DNA of 64,000 nt from Planctomycetota bacterium (lineage in GTDB: Bacteria; Planctomycetota; UBA1135; GCA-002686595). Shown here piece after piece: positions 18,228-27,542 of the stretch. The notes beneath the pieces are model-generated. The model saw only the letters and a program-made list of their open reading frames with translations. It did no database searches and was not told where the DNA came from. Within the stretch, counting starts at the first letter, position 1; every line of letters starts with the position of its first letter. Where the stretch lies: the NCBI GenBank assembly GCA_016714045.1, contig JADJNY010000004.1, positions 186,001-250,000 on the forward strand. Reading direction: 5' to 3'. Position numbers and translations under genes: made by a program.

Positions 18228-19544
18228 CTACTTCAGGAGCTCTTCGAGCTCGCGCGCCTTCACCGGGCCCGCCGCCGCGAGGCAGCTCGCGTCCGGGAAC
18301 AGGTGCTCGCGCGCGACGCGCTGCACGTCCTCCGCCGTCACGTCGCCGAACGCGCGCACGAGGCGTTCGAGGTTGTCCGCCGGGAAGCCGTAGAGCTCGT
18401 GGCTCACCATGTAGCTCGCCCGACGCGCCGCGCGCTCGAAGCCGAGCGGGAACGAGCCGACGAGGTAGTTCTTCGCGATCCCGAGCTCGTCGTCGCCGAC
18501 CTGCTCGTCGCGGATGCGGCGCATCTCGTGCAGGAAGCCCGCGACGGCCGTGCGCACGTTGTCGGGCGACGTGCCGATGTACGCGGTGAACATGCCGGGC
18601 AGGATCCCCGCCGAGCCGTGGATGTTCGCGTTGACGGAGTAGGCAAGCCCCTTCTCGTCGCGCAGGATCCGCGAGATGCGGTTCGTGAAGCCGGGCCCCG
18701 TGCCGAGCACGTGGTCCATCACGACGAGCGCCGCGTAGTCCGGATGCCTGCGCGGCACGCCCAGGTGGCCGAGATAGACGTGGACCTGCTGGCGGTCCGC
18801 GGGGAACGCGGCGACGCGCACGGCGCGCGGCGGGAACGAAGGCGGCGTCGTGACGAGCGGGGTCCCGCTCTTCCAGCGCGCGAGCAATCGGTCGAGCTCC
18901 CTGCGCACGGACTTCGGGTCGACGTCGCCGCAGACCGCGATCACGGTGCGCTTCGCGACCCAGTGCTGCGCGTGGTGCTCGCGCAGGTGCTCGCGCCGGA
19001 TGCGCTTCACGCTCTCGAGCGTCCCGTACGCCGCGCGACCGAGCCAGTGATCGCCGTAGACGAGCTTGCGGAAGACGAGCCCGCCCTGGGAGCGCGGATC
19101 GTCGCGCTCGATGAGCAGACGATCGCACAGCCGCTGCTGGTGCAGCGTGACCTTGTCCGCGGGGTACGTCGGCCGCACGAGCATCGACGTGAGGACGCGC
19201 AAGAGGAGCTTCCACTCGCCGCCGACGATCGAACCGTGGATCCCGGACGCGTCGCCGCCGAGTTCGCCGCCGTTCGGTTCGAGGAGCTCGGCGATCTCTT
19301 CTTCGCCGTAGTCCTTCGTGCCCTGGTCGACGAGCGAGCCGGCGAGGAACGCGGTGCCTTCGAAGCCCTTCGGGTCGTGCGCGGGCCCGCCGCGCACGTG
19401 CGCGTGGACCGCGGTGACGGGCGCGCCGATGCGGCGCGAGACGAGCAGCGTGGCGCCGCACGCGAGCTCGAAGCGCTCGATCGGGACCTCGAGCTTCGGC
19501 ACGCGCCGCGTCGTCGACGTGGTGTCGGTCGAGAGCGAGCTCAA
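18228..19544 (-). CDS. M16 family peptidase-like protein, inactive-type subunit
   Basis: 438 residues if initiated at the TTG at 19544, which overlaps the stop of the upstream M16 gene (TTGA). A GTG at 19502 is an alternative giving 424 residues. The fold is clear from VPIERFELACGATLLVSRRI near the start and VFRKLVYGDHWLGRAAYGTL further on, with later FTNRISRILRDEKGLAYSV. The zinc motif HxxEH is replaced by FLAGSLVDQG, so this is the non-catalytic partner of the active subunit, which supplies the Arg/Tyr substrate-holding part. Probably forms a heterodimer with its neighbour. Last gene of a four-gene minus-strand operon. Confidence 0.82.
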   Translation of the reverse strand: MSSLSTDTTSTTRRVPKLEVPIERFELACGATLLVSRRIGAPVTAVHAHVRGGPAHDPKGFEGTAFLAGSLVDQGTKDYGEEEIAELLEPNGGELGGDASGIHGSIVGGEWKLLLRVLTSMLVRPTYPADKVTLHQQRLCDRLLIERDDPRSQGGLVFRKLVYGDHWLGRAAYGTLESVKRIRREHLREHHAQHWVAKRTVIAVCGDVDPKSVRRELDRLLARWKSGTPLVTTPPSFPPRAVRVAAFPADRQQVHVYLGHLGVPRRHPDYAALVVMDHVLGTGPGFTNRISRILRDEKGLAYSVNANIHGSAGILPGMFTAYIGTSPDNVRTAVAGFLHEMRRIRDEQVGDDELGIAKNYLVGSFPLGFERAARRASYMVSHELYGFPADNLERLVRAFGDVTAEDVQRVAREHLFPDASCLAAAGPVKARELEELLK

Positions 19545-21070
19545 CGCGCGCCTCCCCGGGTGCGAGCCGCCTTCGACCGCGACGGTGTGCGCTTCGCGGT
19601 CCGTGCCTTCGAACGCGTCGTGCCCGCGGATTTCGCCCCGGTCGTGCGCGCGGACTTGGTTCCGGCCGCGCGCCTGGGCGTCGCCTTGGCGGCGCTCGCA
19701 CGACGTTTCGCCCCGGTCGAGCCGCGCAACCGCTGCTCGCCGTTGGCCTTCGCCTTCTCGGGCAGACTCCACCCGAGCACGCGGCGCTGGGTCGCGAGCA
19801 AACGCTTCACGCAGTCCGCGACCTCCTTCGCCGTGACCTTCTGGATGTGCGTCTTCGTCTCGAACGCTTCTTTCCACTCGACGTCGACCGCGTACTCGCC
19901 GATCTCCTCGGCGACGTCCGACACGGTCTCGCTGTCGTAGGCCTCGCCGGCGAGGATCGTGCGCTTCGCACGCGCGAGCTCGTCCGCGGGGACGGGCTCC
20001 GCCGCGAGGCGCGTCAGCTCCGCGTCGACGGCGCGCTCGAGTTCGGCGGGCGCGCGACCCTGAGCGAGTTCGGCGAAGAGCCAGAACGAGCCCGTCTCGC
20101 GGCGCGTGTCGTTGTGCGTCGAGATGCTCGTCGCGATCGCGCTGCCGAGGACGAGCTTGCGATAGAGGCGCGAGAGGCGCCCGCCTGTGAGCAGCGTCGA
20201 GACGACGTCGAGCACGTGGTCGTCCTTGCTGCCGACGACGGTCGTGGGCCACGCGATGCACAGGCGGCTCGCCTGGTCGTCCCACGTCAGGCTCAAGCGC
20301 TGCTCGCCCTTCGGCTCGGGCACCGGCGGCCGCGGCGGATCGGCAGCGTCGTACGCCACGCCGGCGGGGATCGACGCGAAGTGCCGCACGATCGACGCGA
20401 GCGCCTCACCCGCATCGACGTCGCCGCACACGACGAGCGTCGCGTTCCCCGGGTGGTAGAAGCGCCGGTAGTAGTCGCGCATCTCCTCGACGGAGAGCTT
20501 GCGCAGCGTGTCCGCGTACCCGATGACGGGCCGGCGGTACGGGTGGCGCGAGAAGAGGTGGTGTCCGACCTCCTGCGTGAGGTTGCGCCACGGATCGTCC
20601 TCGCCCATCGCGAGCTTTTCGAGCACGACGGCCTTCTCCGCGTCGAACTCCTTCCCATCGAGCAGGAGCCCTCGCATGCGGTCCGACTCGAGCTCGAGCG
20701 CCTTCTCCCAACGGTCCGACGCGAACTCGAACCAGTACGCGGTGTGGTCGGCGGCCGTGAACGCGTTGTTGCTGCCGCCGAGCGTGGTCGTGAGCAGGTC
20801 GACCTGGCCTTTGCCGAAGCGCTCGCTGCCCTTGAACATCATGTGCTCGAGGAAGTGCGACACACCGGCCTCGCGCTCCGTCTCGTTGCGCGCGCCGACC
20901 TGGTACCACGTCATCACGGCGACGACGGGGTCCATGTGGCGCTCGGCGAGGAGCACGCGCAGTCCGTTCTCGAGTCGGAACTCGAGCACGCGCGTCTCGT
21001 CGCGCACGAGCGTCGCGAGCGGACCCGCGATGCCCGCGGGGAGCGCGTCGGGGAGCTTCGAAAAGCTCAT
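19541..21070 (-). CDS. M16 family zinc metallopeptidase, active subunit, with long basic tail
   Basis: 509 residues. The inverted zinc motif is intact (SHFLEHMMFKG, HxxEH), with the downstream Glu in the usual region. FRLENGLRVLLAERHMDPVV is the standard opening; PYRRPVIGYADTLRKLS and YHPGNATLVVCGDVD are typical. No obvious signal peptide, so location is uncertain. The last 70 or so residues are a Lys/Arg/Ala/Thr-rich tail (TPRRAAGTKSARTTGAKSAG), resembling histone H1-like tails and absent from ordinary M16 proteins. The start ATG overlaps the stop of the pseudouridine-synthase gene (ATGA). Pairs with the inactive M16 protein encoded next. Confidence 0.9.
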   Translation of the reverse strand: MSFSKLPDALPAGIAGPLATLVRDETRVLEFRLENGLRVLLAERHMDPVVAVMTWYQVGARNETEREAGVSHFLEHMMFKGSERFGKGQVDLLTTTLGGSNNAFTAADHTAYWFEFASDRWEKALELESDRMRGLLLDGKEFDAEKAVVLEKLAMGEDDPWRNLTQEVGHHLFSRHPYRRPVIGYADTLRKLSVEEMRDYYRRFYHPGNATLVVCGDVDAGEALASIVRHFASIPAGVAYDAADPPRPPVPEPKGEQRLSLTWDDQASRLCIAWPTTVVGSKDDHVLDVVSTLLTGGRLSRLYRKLVLGSAIATSISTHNDTRRETGSFWLFAELAQGRAPAELERAVDAELTRLAAEPVPADELARAKRTILAGEAYDSETVSDVAEEIGEYAVDVEWKEAFETKTHIQKVTAKEVADCVKRLLATQRRVLGWSLPEKAKANGEQRLRGSTGAKRRASAAKATPRRAAGTKSARTTGAKSAGTTRSKARTAKRTPSRSKAARTRGGAR

Positions 21071-22806
21071 GCGTCGCCTCCGTCGCGTCCGCCCTTGCGG
21101 CGCATCGGCGCCGGGAACGAACCCGCGCCGCGTCGGCCGCCGGGACCGCGCTTCGGCGGCCCCTTGCGGTCGCCGCTCGGACGCGGGCCGAAGCCGCCCT
21201 CCGGCCGCGGCGCGGCGAACCCGTCGTCGCGACCGCGCCGAGCGCCGCCCTTCGGACCCCGCGGTCGCGCGTCACCGGCCCCGGAGCGCGCACCCTTCCC
21301 GGCGAAGCGCGCGCCGCGCGGTCCGTCGCCGCTGGGACGCGTGCTGCGCGCTCCATCACCGCCCGAACGCGGACCGCGCGCTCCACCGCCGCCGAAGCGT
21401 GCGCCGCGCGGTCCTCCGTCCCCGGAACGCGCACCGCGTGCCGCGGCGCCGCCGGGCCGACCACGACGAGCTCCCTCCGCGCCGAAGCGCGAGGGCCGAT
21501 CCTCACCGCCGTCCGCTGCCTGCGGCCGCGGGCGACCGGGTCCGCCGCGCCGCGGTCCGGCGTCGCCGCCGCGCTCCTTCCACGGCTTCGCGCCGAACGC
21601 TCCACGCGTCCGATCGCCACCCGACGTGCGCGCTGCCGCGCCGCGCGGCCCCGCGGGGCGACCGGAGCCGCCGCGCGCGCCCTCGCCCTCCGCTTCGCGC
21701 GCTTCACGCGCTGCGCGCCGCTCGGCGAGGCGCTGCTCGGCTTCGCTGAGCGCCGCCTTGCCCGAGAACGTGCGCGGCGGACGACCACCCTTCTTGCCGC
21801 GCGGCCCCGTCGACGCCGCGCTCGGCGCGCGCGTCGAGAGCGCGACGACCTCGGCGCGCGTGAGCTCGCGCCAACGACCGATCTTGAGCCCGCGATCCGT
21901 CAGCGCGCCGATGCGCGTGCGCTTCAGCTCGAGCACCTTGTACCCGACGCGCGCGAACGAGCGACGGATCTCGCGGTTCATGCCTTCGTGGATCGTGACG
22001 CTGAGCCACGACGATTCGCGCTGACGTTCGTGCACGAGCACGCGCGCGCCCGCGGTGCGGCCTTCCGAGAGGTGGATGCCTTCGCGGATCTTCTGCAGCG
22101 CCGCGTCGTCGATCTTGCCCGCGACGCGCACGAGGTACGTCTTCTCCATCCCGTGCCGCGGGTGCATGATCTTCTGCGCGAAGTCGCCGTCGTTCGTGAG
22201 GATGATCAGGCCCTTCGACTCCTCGTCGAGCCGCCCGACGGTGTAGATGCGGCCCTTGCGCGGGTCGGTGATCAGATCGACGGCGCGCGGACGCAGCTCG
22301 CGCGCTTCGTTCGTGCACACGACGCCGGAGGGCTTGTTCAAGAGGTAGTAACGCCGGCGCAGCCCCGTCGGCTTGAGCACGAAGCCGTCGATCTCGACCG
22401 TCTGCTTCGACGGGTCGACCTTGAGGCCGAGCTCCGTGACCGTCTCGCCGTCGACCGTGACCTGTCCCTTCTGGATCAGCTCGTCGCAGCGCCGGCGCGA
22501 CGCGACGCCGTGGTCCGCGAGGTACTTGTTCAGGCGCACGAGGACCGGCGCCTCGTCGGGCTCGTCTTCCTCGGGCTCGTCGAAGCGGTCGCCGGGGAGC
22601 ACGTCTTCGTCCGTCTCCGCCTGCGCTTCGTCGTCGCCCTCGTCCTCGTCGTCCGCCTCGGAGTCCGCGGGCTCGTCCGCGTCGAGTTCGTCGTCGCCGA
22701 CGAGCTCGTCGTCGTCCGCGGGCACGCCGGGGCGCGGCTTCTCCGCGGCCGTCCAGCCGAGCTCGAGCGCGTCCTTCGTGTTCCGTTCGATGTCGTCGCG
22801 TTCCAT
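21067..22806 (-). CDS. rRNA pseudouridine synthase (RsuA/RluB family) with long acidic and Arg/Gly-rich arms
   Basis: 579 residues against about 250-290 for most family members. Residues 1-85 are Asp/Glu-rich. The S4 RNA-binding domain follows (VRLNKYLADHGVASRRRCDE). Then the catalytic domain with GRLDEESKGLIILTNDGDF, where the Asp of GRLD is the nucleophile, and EGMNREIRRSFARVGYKVLE. From about residue 330 a low-complexity Gly/Arg/Pro tail of 250 residues is built from near-repeats such as GARFGGGGARGPRSGGDG. Likely modifies a uridine in 23S or 16S rRNA; which one cannot be told. Lies 1 bp after manA and overlaps the M16 start. Confidence 0.92.
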   Translation of the reverse strand: MERDDIERNTKDALELGWTAAEKPRPGVPADDDELVGDDELDADEPADSEADDEDEGDDEAQAETDEDVLPGDRFDEPEEDEPDEAPVLVRLNKYLADHGVASRRRCDELIQKGQVTVDGETVTELGLKVDPSKQTVEIDGFVLKPTGLRRRYYLLNKPSGVVCTNEARELRPRAVDLITDPRKGRIYTVGRLDEESKGLIILTNDGDFAQKIMHPRHGMEKTYLVRVAGKIDDAALQKIREGIHLSEGRTAGARVLVHERQRESSWLSVTIHEGMNREIRRSFARVGYKVLELKRTRIGALTDRGLKIGRWRELTRAEVVALSTRAPSAASTGPRGKKGGRPPRTFSGKAALSEAEQRLAERRAAREAREAEGEGARGGSGRPAGPRGAAARTSGGDRTRGAFGAKPWKERGGDAGPRRGGPGRPRPQAADGGEDRPSRFGAEGARRGRPGGAAARGARSGDGGPRGARFGGGGARGPRSGGDGARSTRPSGDGPRGARFAGKGARSGAGDARPRGPKGGARRGRDDGFAAPRPEGGFGPRPSGDRKGPPKRGPGGRRGAGSFPAPMRRKGGRDGGDA

Positions 22807-22807
22807 G

Positions 22808-23869
22808 TCACTCCTGGGTGCGCACGACGAGCAGCCGCAGCGGCTCGCGCGCTTCGATCACGTGTTCTCCGAGGCTCGCGGGCACGAGCCAGGTGTCTCC
22901 GGGCGCGAGCTCGCACGAGCGCATCGCGCCGATCACAGCCGGCGTCGCGCGCGCGCTCGCCGAAGCGCGGGCGTCCGCCGCCTCGCGCCACCGCAGCGCG
23001 CCGCGCCCCGCGAGCACGACGTGGATTCGCGCGCGACCGAGCGCATCGAGCGCGAACTCGGCGCCGGCGTCGAGCTCGACGAGCTCCACCGCGAACGCGG
23101 GCGCGTCGACGAGCTCCACCGCGCGCACGCCGCGACCGCGTTCGACCGTCGTCGGATGCACGGGGCGCGGCGCCGTCACGCCGAAGCGGATCACGCGCAA
23201 GCCCGCGTCGACGTGCATCGCGCGGGGCCGGCCGCGGTCGTCGACGCGACCCCAGTCGTACAGGCGGTAGGTCGTGTCCGACGTCTGCTGCACTTCGGCG
23301 AGCGCGATCCCCGCGCCGATCGCGTGCACGGTGCCGCCGGGGACGAAGACGAAGTCGCCGGCGCGCACGGTGTGGCGCTCGAGGAGCTCGAGCACCCCCG
23401 GCCCGGACGCGCGCGCGGCGAAGGTCGCGGCGTCGACGCCCGGCTTCAGGCCGTGGTAGAGCACGCTCTCCGGCGTCGCGTCGAGGACGTACCAGCACTC
23501 GGTTTTCGGCGCGTCGCCGCGCGCGAGCTCCGCCGCGTGGTCGTCGTGCGGGTGGACCTGGACGCTGAGGTCCTCGCGCGCGTCGAGGAACTTGACGAGC
23601 ACGGGGAACTCGCCCGCGGGCGAGCGGCGCGCGCGGCCGAGCAGCGCGTCGCCGTGTTCGCGCAGGAGCTCGCGCAACGTCCGGCCCTGGAATGCGCCCT
23701 CGGCGACGACGGAGTTCTCGCGGTCGCGGTCGACGAGCTCCCACGTCTCCCCGATCTTCCCCGGCGGCAGCGCGAGCCCGAGGACGCGCTCGAGGGAGCG
23801 CCCGCCCCAGGGCTTCTCCAGGAACTGGCGCTGGAAGCGCAGGGGTTCGAGCGGTCGGGGCGCGGACAT
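22808..23869 (-). CDS. manA: Mannose-6-phosphate isomerase, class I
   Basis: Interconverts mannose 6-phosphate and fructose 6-phosphate using one zinc ion; links glycolysis to GDP-mannose and surface glycan synthesis. 353 residues. The class I signature is visible: PVLVKFLDAREDLSVQVHPH with the zinc ligands Gln and His, then KTECWYVLDA with the Glu ligand, and VPGGTVHAIGAGI with the last His. The start at 23869 (MSAPRPLEPLRFQ) was preferred to an in-frame start 22 codons upstream because the family begins a few residues before RFQ. First gene of the operon running into the pseudouridine synthase and M16 pair. Confidence 0.93.
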   Translation of the reverse strand: MSAPRPLEPLRFQRQFLEKPWGGRSLERVLGLALPPGKIGETWELVDRDRENSVVAEGAFQGRTLRELLREHGDALLGRARRSPAGEFPVLVKFLDAREDLSVQVHPHDDHAAELARGDAPKTECWYVLDATPESVLYHGLKPGVDAATFAARASGPGVLELLERHTVRAGDFVFVPGGTVHAIGAGIALAEVQQTSDTTYRLYDWGRVDDRGRPRAMHVDAGLRVIRFGVTAPRPVHPTTVERGRGVRAVELVDAPAFAVELVELDAGAEFALDALGRARIHVVLAGRGALRWREAADARASASARATPAVIGAMRSCELAPGDTWLVPASLGEHVIEAREPLRLLVVRTQE

Positions 23870-24172
23870 GGGCGGACCAAGGTAGCGACCGCGGGCGCGG
23901 GCTCGCCCGACAATCAGGCGGCGCGCGGCGCTCACCCCGCAGCGCGCGCGTGACCGGCCGCATGCACCGACTTTGCGCAGGTTCGCGTGCCCGTTCGGAC
24001 GGATCGCGGACTCCAGTGCGTGCCTCCCCGGGAGCTCCCCCTCCCGGCGCCCCTCCGACCGGTCGGCAGTCCGCCGGACGGGCGAACCCCGCTCCAGGGC
24101 CTCCCCAGGCCGATGGAACGGGTCTTACGGATGCACAACAACACCAAATCTGTGCAGGAGTACACTTCGAGC

Positions 24173-24778
24173 ATGATCCTCAGGAACGTCACCCGCTCCC
24201 CGATGAGGGAGCGCATCCTCGACGCGGCGGACCGGATGCTGGCCCGCTACGGGTACCAGAAGACCACCGCCGACGACCTCGCGCGGGAGGCCGGCATCGG
24301 GAGGCGCACCGTCTATGTGCACTTCACGAGCAAGGAGGAGATCTTCCTCGCGTCGATCGACCGCGTGGTCGAGCGCCTGATCGACGAGCTCAAGCGCATC
24401 CTCTACTCGGGCGGTTCGGCCGAAGAGCGCCTGCGCCGGATGCTCGAGGCGCGCGTGCTCTACCGCTTCGACAGCGTCAACGCGTACCACGAGAGCCTCG
24501 ACGACATGTTCGCCGTGCTCCGCGGCGCGTACCTCGATCGGCGCGAGCGTTATCTCGCGCAGGAGGCGGACGTGTTCGCGCACGTGCTGACGGAGGGGCA
24601 CCGCGCGGGGGTGCTGAGGGCCGCGGACGCGAACAAGACGGCGCGGACGGTGCTGCTCGCCACGAACGGCTTGCTGCCGTACTCGCTGTCGGGGCGGGAG
24701 CTCGGGTCGCGGGCTGAGGTCGAGGAGAAGGCGCGGCAGCTGGTCGAGTTGCTGATGGAGGGGCTGCGCCAACGTTGA
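24173..24778 (+). CDS. TetR/AcrR family transcriptional regulator
   Basis: 201 residues from the ATG at 24173 (MILRNVTRSP), the usual length. An earlier in-frame ATG at 24131 is possible, but 24173 has a purine-rich AGGAG upstream at 24156-24160. The N-terminal helix-turn-helix is clear: RILDAADRMLARYGYQKTTA and DDLAREAGIGRRTVYVHFTS. The remaining helical part is the ligand and dimer domain; it gives no hint of the effector. Divergent from manA by about 300 bp, so it could control that operon or itself, but I found no clear inverted-repeat operator. Confidence 0.85.
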   Translation: MILRNVTRSPMRERILDAADRMLARYGYQKTTADDLAREAGIGRRTVYVHFTSKEEIFLASIDRVVERLIDELKRILYSGGSAEERLRRMLEARVLYRFDSVNAYHESLDDMFAVLRGAYLDRRERYLAQEADVFAHVLTEGHRAGVLRAADANKTARTVLLATNGLLPYSLSGRELGSRAEVEEKARQLVELLMEGLRQR

Positions 24779-24941
24779 CCACGGGGGTCTCGTAGGTGAC
24801 TGCGGGAAGACCGTTGGCCGGCGCGGACCATGACTAGGGGGGACGCGCCGGACGTGAAGAGAGAGGGTCCGTCGGCAGGAGCTGGAGAGAGCTTCTGCCG
24901 GCGGCCCGACTCTTTTTTCGAGGGTGGGCGGGGTGTCTCGC

Positions 24942-25097
24942 GTCGGTCGGGGCGCAATTGCCGGGTGGGACGACCAAGGGCGAAGGGGCGCAACGGAACA
25001 CACGCGTGTGCTCCGCATCACGGACCCCGCACAGACCCGGACCGGAGGACCGGTCCGGGTCTGCGCGGGGTTCTATTGGCTCTCAGCAACGAGCGCG
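24942..25097 (+). repeat. Dispersed structured repeat, copy 1
   Basis: One of six related intergenic copies in this window. 156 bp, from GTCGGTCGGGGCG to TCTCAGCAACGAGCGCG. It holds CTCCGCATC then a 48-nt hairpin at 25024-25071: 22-bp arms (one mismatch) around an AGGA loop. It lies between the convergent tetR-like and recN genes. The similarity continues weakly for another 60 bp to a GCTCAG near 25145. Confidence 0.85.
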
Positions 25098-25158
25098 GGC
25101 AGGGCGAGACTGTGCGCGTTGCGCGAGCACGTTCGGAAGGGGTAGCTCAGCAGCGAGC

Positions 25159-25182
25159 GGGCTGACGGTTTGCGGTCAGCCC
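25159..25182 (-). terminator. Hairpin at the recN stop codon
   Basis: Perfect 8-bp inverted repeat (GGGCTGAC at 25159-25166, GTCAGCCC at 25175-25182) with an 8-nt loop; it includes the recN TGA (25178-25176). No T-run follows on the minus strand. Confidence 0.4.
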
Positions 25183-26942
25183 TTCAAGAGGCGGCGGGCT
25201 TCGGCGCGGGCGGTGGCTTGGCTTGCGCCGCCGGCGATCATGTCGGCGATTTCGGCGACGCGCGCGTCGCCGTCGAGTTCGGTGACGAGCGTCTTGGTGC
25301 GGCCGTTCGCGACGCTCTTCTTCACCTGGAAGTGGTGGTGCGCGAGCGCGGCGATCGCGGGGAGGTGAGTGACGCAGAGCACTTGGTGTTGCGTGCCCGC
25401 GAGCTCCTTCAGGTGTTCGCCGACCTTCGGTCCGAGGCGGCCGCCGACGCCGGAGTCGACCTCGTCGAACACGAGCGTGGGGATCGACTGCTTCACGCTG
25501 AGCGCCGTCCGCAGCGCGAGCATGATGCGCGCGGCCTCGCCGCCCGATGCGACGAGGCGCAGCGGTTCCGCGCCTTCGCCCGGGTTCGCCGCGAGGAGGA
25601 ATTCGACCGCGTCCGCGCCGTCGGGGCCGAAGCGGCGCTCGTCGGCGAGCGCGCGCGAACGCGCCGCGTCGACGTTGGGCGACGCGAGCTCGGGCGCCGT
25701 GCGCGGCTCGACCTGCACCTCGAAGCGCGCCTTCTCGAGGCCGAGGTCGGCGAGCCGCTTCTCGACCTCCTTCTTCAAGCGCGGACGGAGCCCGCGGCGC
25801 GCCTGCGTGAGCGCGGTGGCGCGCTTCTCGAGCTCGGCGCGCGTGCGCGCGACCTCGTTTTCGAGGCCCGCGTGGTCGACCTCCGCCGTCTCCATCGCCG
25901 CGAGCTCGCGCGCGAGCTCCGCGTGCTTCGCGACGAGGCCCGCGACGTCGAGCCGGTACTTCGCTTCGAGGCGCTCGATCGCGTAGAGGCGCTGTTCGAT
26001 CGCGTCGAGGCGTTCGGGCGAGTGCTCGAGCCCGTCTTGGAAGCGCACGAGCTCGCTCGAAGACTCCTCGAGGTGCGCGAGCGCCTGCCGCACGCCCTCC
26101 GCGGGCGCGGCGAGCGAAGGGATCTTGCCCTCCCAGCGCTCGAGCACGCGCTGCGCGCGCCGCACGGCGCCGAGCGCCGCGCTCTCGCCCTCGACGAGCT
26201 CGTCCACGACCGCGCCGAGCTCCTTCGCGAGCGCGCTGCCGTTGCGCTGGAGCTCGCGCTCCGCGAGCAGGTCGCGGTGCTCGTCGACGGAGAGCTTCGC
26301 CTCGCCGAGCTCGCGCGCCTGGAACGACAAGAGGTCGAGCTTGTCGCGGCGATCGCGCGCGCGCGCGTCGAACTCCGCGAGCGCGTTCGCGGCGGCGAGC
26401 CACGTCGCGCGCGCGGCGGAGTACGCGTCGAGCTCGCGATCGAGCTCGCCGAACGCGTCGAGCAGGCGGCGCTGCTCCGCGGTCTCGAGCAGGCGCTGGT
26501 GCTCGTTCTGGCCGTGGATCTCGACGAGCAGGCCCGCGAGCTCGCGCAAGACGCGCTGCGTCGCCGGACGGTGGTTGATCCACGCGCGTGAGCGGCCCTC
26601 GGCGGACAGCGTGCGCGTCAGGATCAGCTCGCGCTCGTCGCCGGGCGCGAGCTCGTTCCACTCCTCCATCGCAGCGGGCAGGTTCGCCTCGAACCACGTC
26701 GCGAGCTCCTTCGCGCGCGTGCTTTCGGCGGGCAGCACGAAGCGGCCCTCGACGCGCGCTTCCTTCGCGCCCTTGCGCACGAGCGACGCGCGCGGCCGCT
26801 CGCCGAGCAAGAGCTCGAGCGCATCGACGAGCAGGCTCTTGCCCGCCCCCGTCTCGCCCGTGATCGCGTTCAAGCCCGCGCCGAACGCGAGCGTGGCGCT
26901 CTCGAACAGCGCCAGGTTCTCGATGGCCAGTTCGCACAACAT
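25176..26942 (-). CDS. recN: DNA repair protein RecN
   Basis: SMC-like ATPase that binds DNA ends during double-strand-break repair. 588 residues, normal length. Walker A GETGAGKS follows closely after MLCELAIENLALFESATLAF. The family-typical LLVEIHGQNEHQRLLE comes next, then a long Glu/Arg-rich coiled coil. The ABC signature VASGGEAARIMLAL and Walker B TLVFDEVDSGVGG, with the His switch VLCVTHLPAIAALA, complete the head. The start at 26942 was chosen because RecN begins with M-L-x-x-L-x-I-x-N; upstream in-frame sequence is Arg/Pro-rich. Stands alone between the repeat and a divergent small gene. No LexA-like box was identified. Confidence 0.95.
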   Translation of the reverse strand: MLCELAIENLALFESATLAFGAGLNAITGETGAGKSLLVDALELLLGERPRASLVRKGAKEARVEGRFVLPAESTRAKELATWFEANLPAAMEEWNELAPGDERELILTRTLSAEGRSRAWINHRPATQRVLRELAGLLVEIHGQNEHQRLLETAEQRRLLDAFGELDRELDAYSAARATWLAAANALAEFDARARDRRDKLDLLSFQARELGEAKLSVDEHRDLLAERELQRNGSALAKELGAVVDELVEGESAALGAVRRAQRVLERWEGKIPSLAAPAEGVRQALAHLEESSSELVRFQDGLEHSPERLDAIEQRLYAIERLEAKYRLDVAGLVAKHAELARELAAMETAEVDHAGLENEVARTRAELEKRATALTQARRGLRPRLKKEVEKRLADLGLEKARFEVQVEPRTAPELASPNVDAARSRALADERRFGPDGADAVEFLLAANPGEGAEPLRLVASGGEAARIMLALRTALSVKQSIPTLVFDEVDSGVGGRLGPKVGEHLKELAGTQHQVLCVTHLPAIAALAHHHFQVKKSVANGRTKTLVTELDGDARVAEIADMIAGGASQATARAEARRLLKG

Positions 26943-27140
26943 GCGGCGCAGGATCGCAGCCGCGCACGCAACGCGCAATCGGGGCGGGACACGAACTCGA
27001 AGACCAGGGGCACCCGGAGCGGTGCGCCTGCCGACCGGGTCGTTTCCCCACTTCGCAAGCCGGCGCGGGTCCGGCGCGCCGTCCTCCACGCTCCGCTATC
27101 CTCGAGCGTGAGGGCGGGAGCCGAACCCGCGCGCACGTCG

Positions 27141-27542
27141 ATGCCCGAACGCAAGGAGCTTGGCGGAGTCTGGATCGTGACCCACGTCGAGTACGCGGGT
27201 TGCACGACGCACCCCCACTTGGACCGGATGGTGTTTCACGTCGCGAGCACGCGCCGCGCGGCCCTCGCCTGGATCCGGAAGATCCACGTCGAGCCGGGGA
27301 CGTGGTGGGAACTGCTCGCGTTCGAACCCGACTGCGTCGATCGCGAGCGAGACGAAACGAATGCGATGACCGTCGTCCACGTGGACGCTCGAGGAAACGT
27401 CGTGCGGGCCCCGAACCGCACCGTCGCCCGAGCAACCTTCGCAGCCCGTCGCGCTCGGGAGCTCGCGTCACGCATCCTCACGCGCGACGACGATCGCTGT
27501 GCCTTCTGCCGACGAGCTACGAAGCGCAAGCGGCGCGCGTAG
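27141..27542 (+). CDS. Hypothetical protein
   Basis: 133 residues starting MPERKELGGVWIVTHVEYAG. The composition (many Trp, His, Val; alternating strands such as TWWELLAFEPDCVDRERDET and MTVVHVDARGN) looks like a small folded domain. The tail is Arg/Lys-rich with a single Cys-x2-Cys (RCAFCRRA). No family recognised. Divergent from recN (198 bp apart) and convergent with the next gene. It reads more like a real protein than the competing minus-strand frame, but support is compositional only. Confidence 0.5.
   Translation: MPERKELGGVWIVTHVEYAGCTTHPHLDRMVFHVASTRRAALAWIRKIHVEPGTWWELLAFEPDCVDRERDETNAMTVVHVDARGNVVRAPNRTVARATFAARRARELASRILTRDDDRCAFCRRATKRKRRA

Noticed and set aside
24958..25145. 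Open frames crossing the structured repeats give similar peptides (R-I-x-D-P-A... G-G-P ... W-L-S-A) in several copies.
   Set aside because: The constant hairpin length keeps frames aligned and the DNA is high GC without stops. There is no shared start codon or ribosome site, and substitutions follow base pairing rather than codon position.
25139..25182. GGTAGCTCAG resembling a tRNA D-arm, with a hairpin after it.
   Set aside because: No acceptor stem, anticodon arm or T-arm can be assembled around it; the hairpin belongs to the recN stop region and the GCTCAG is the tail of the repeat.
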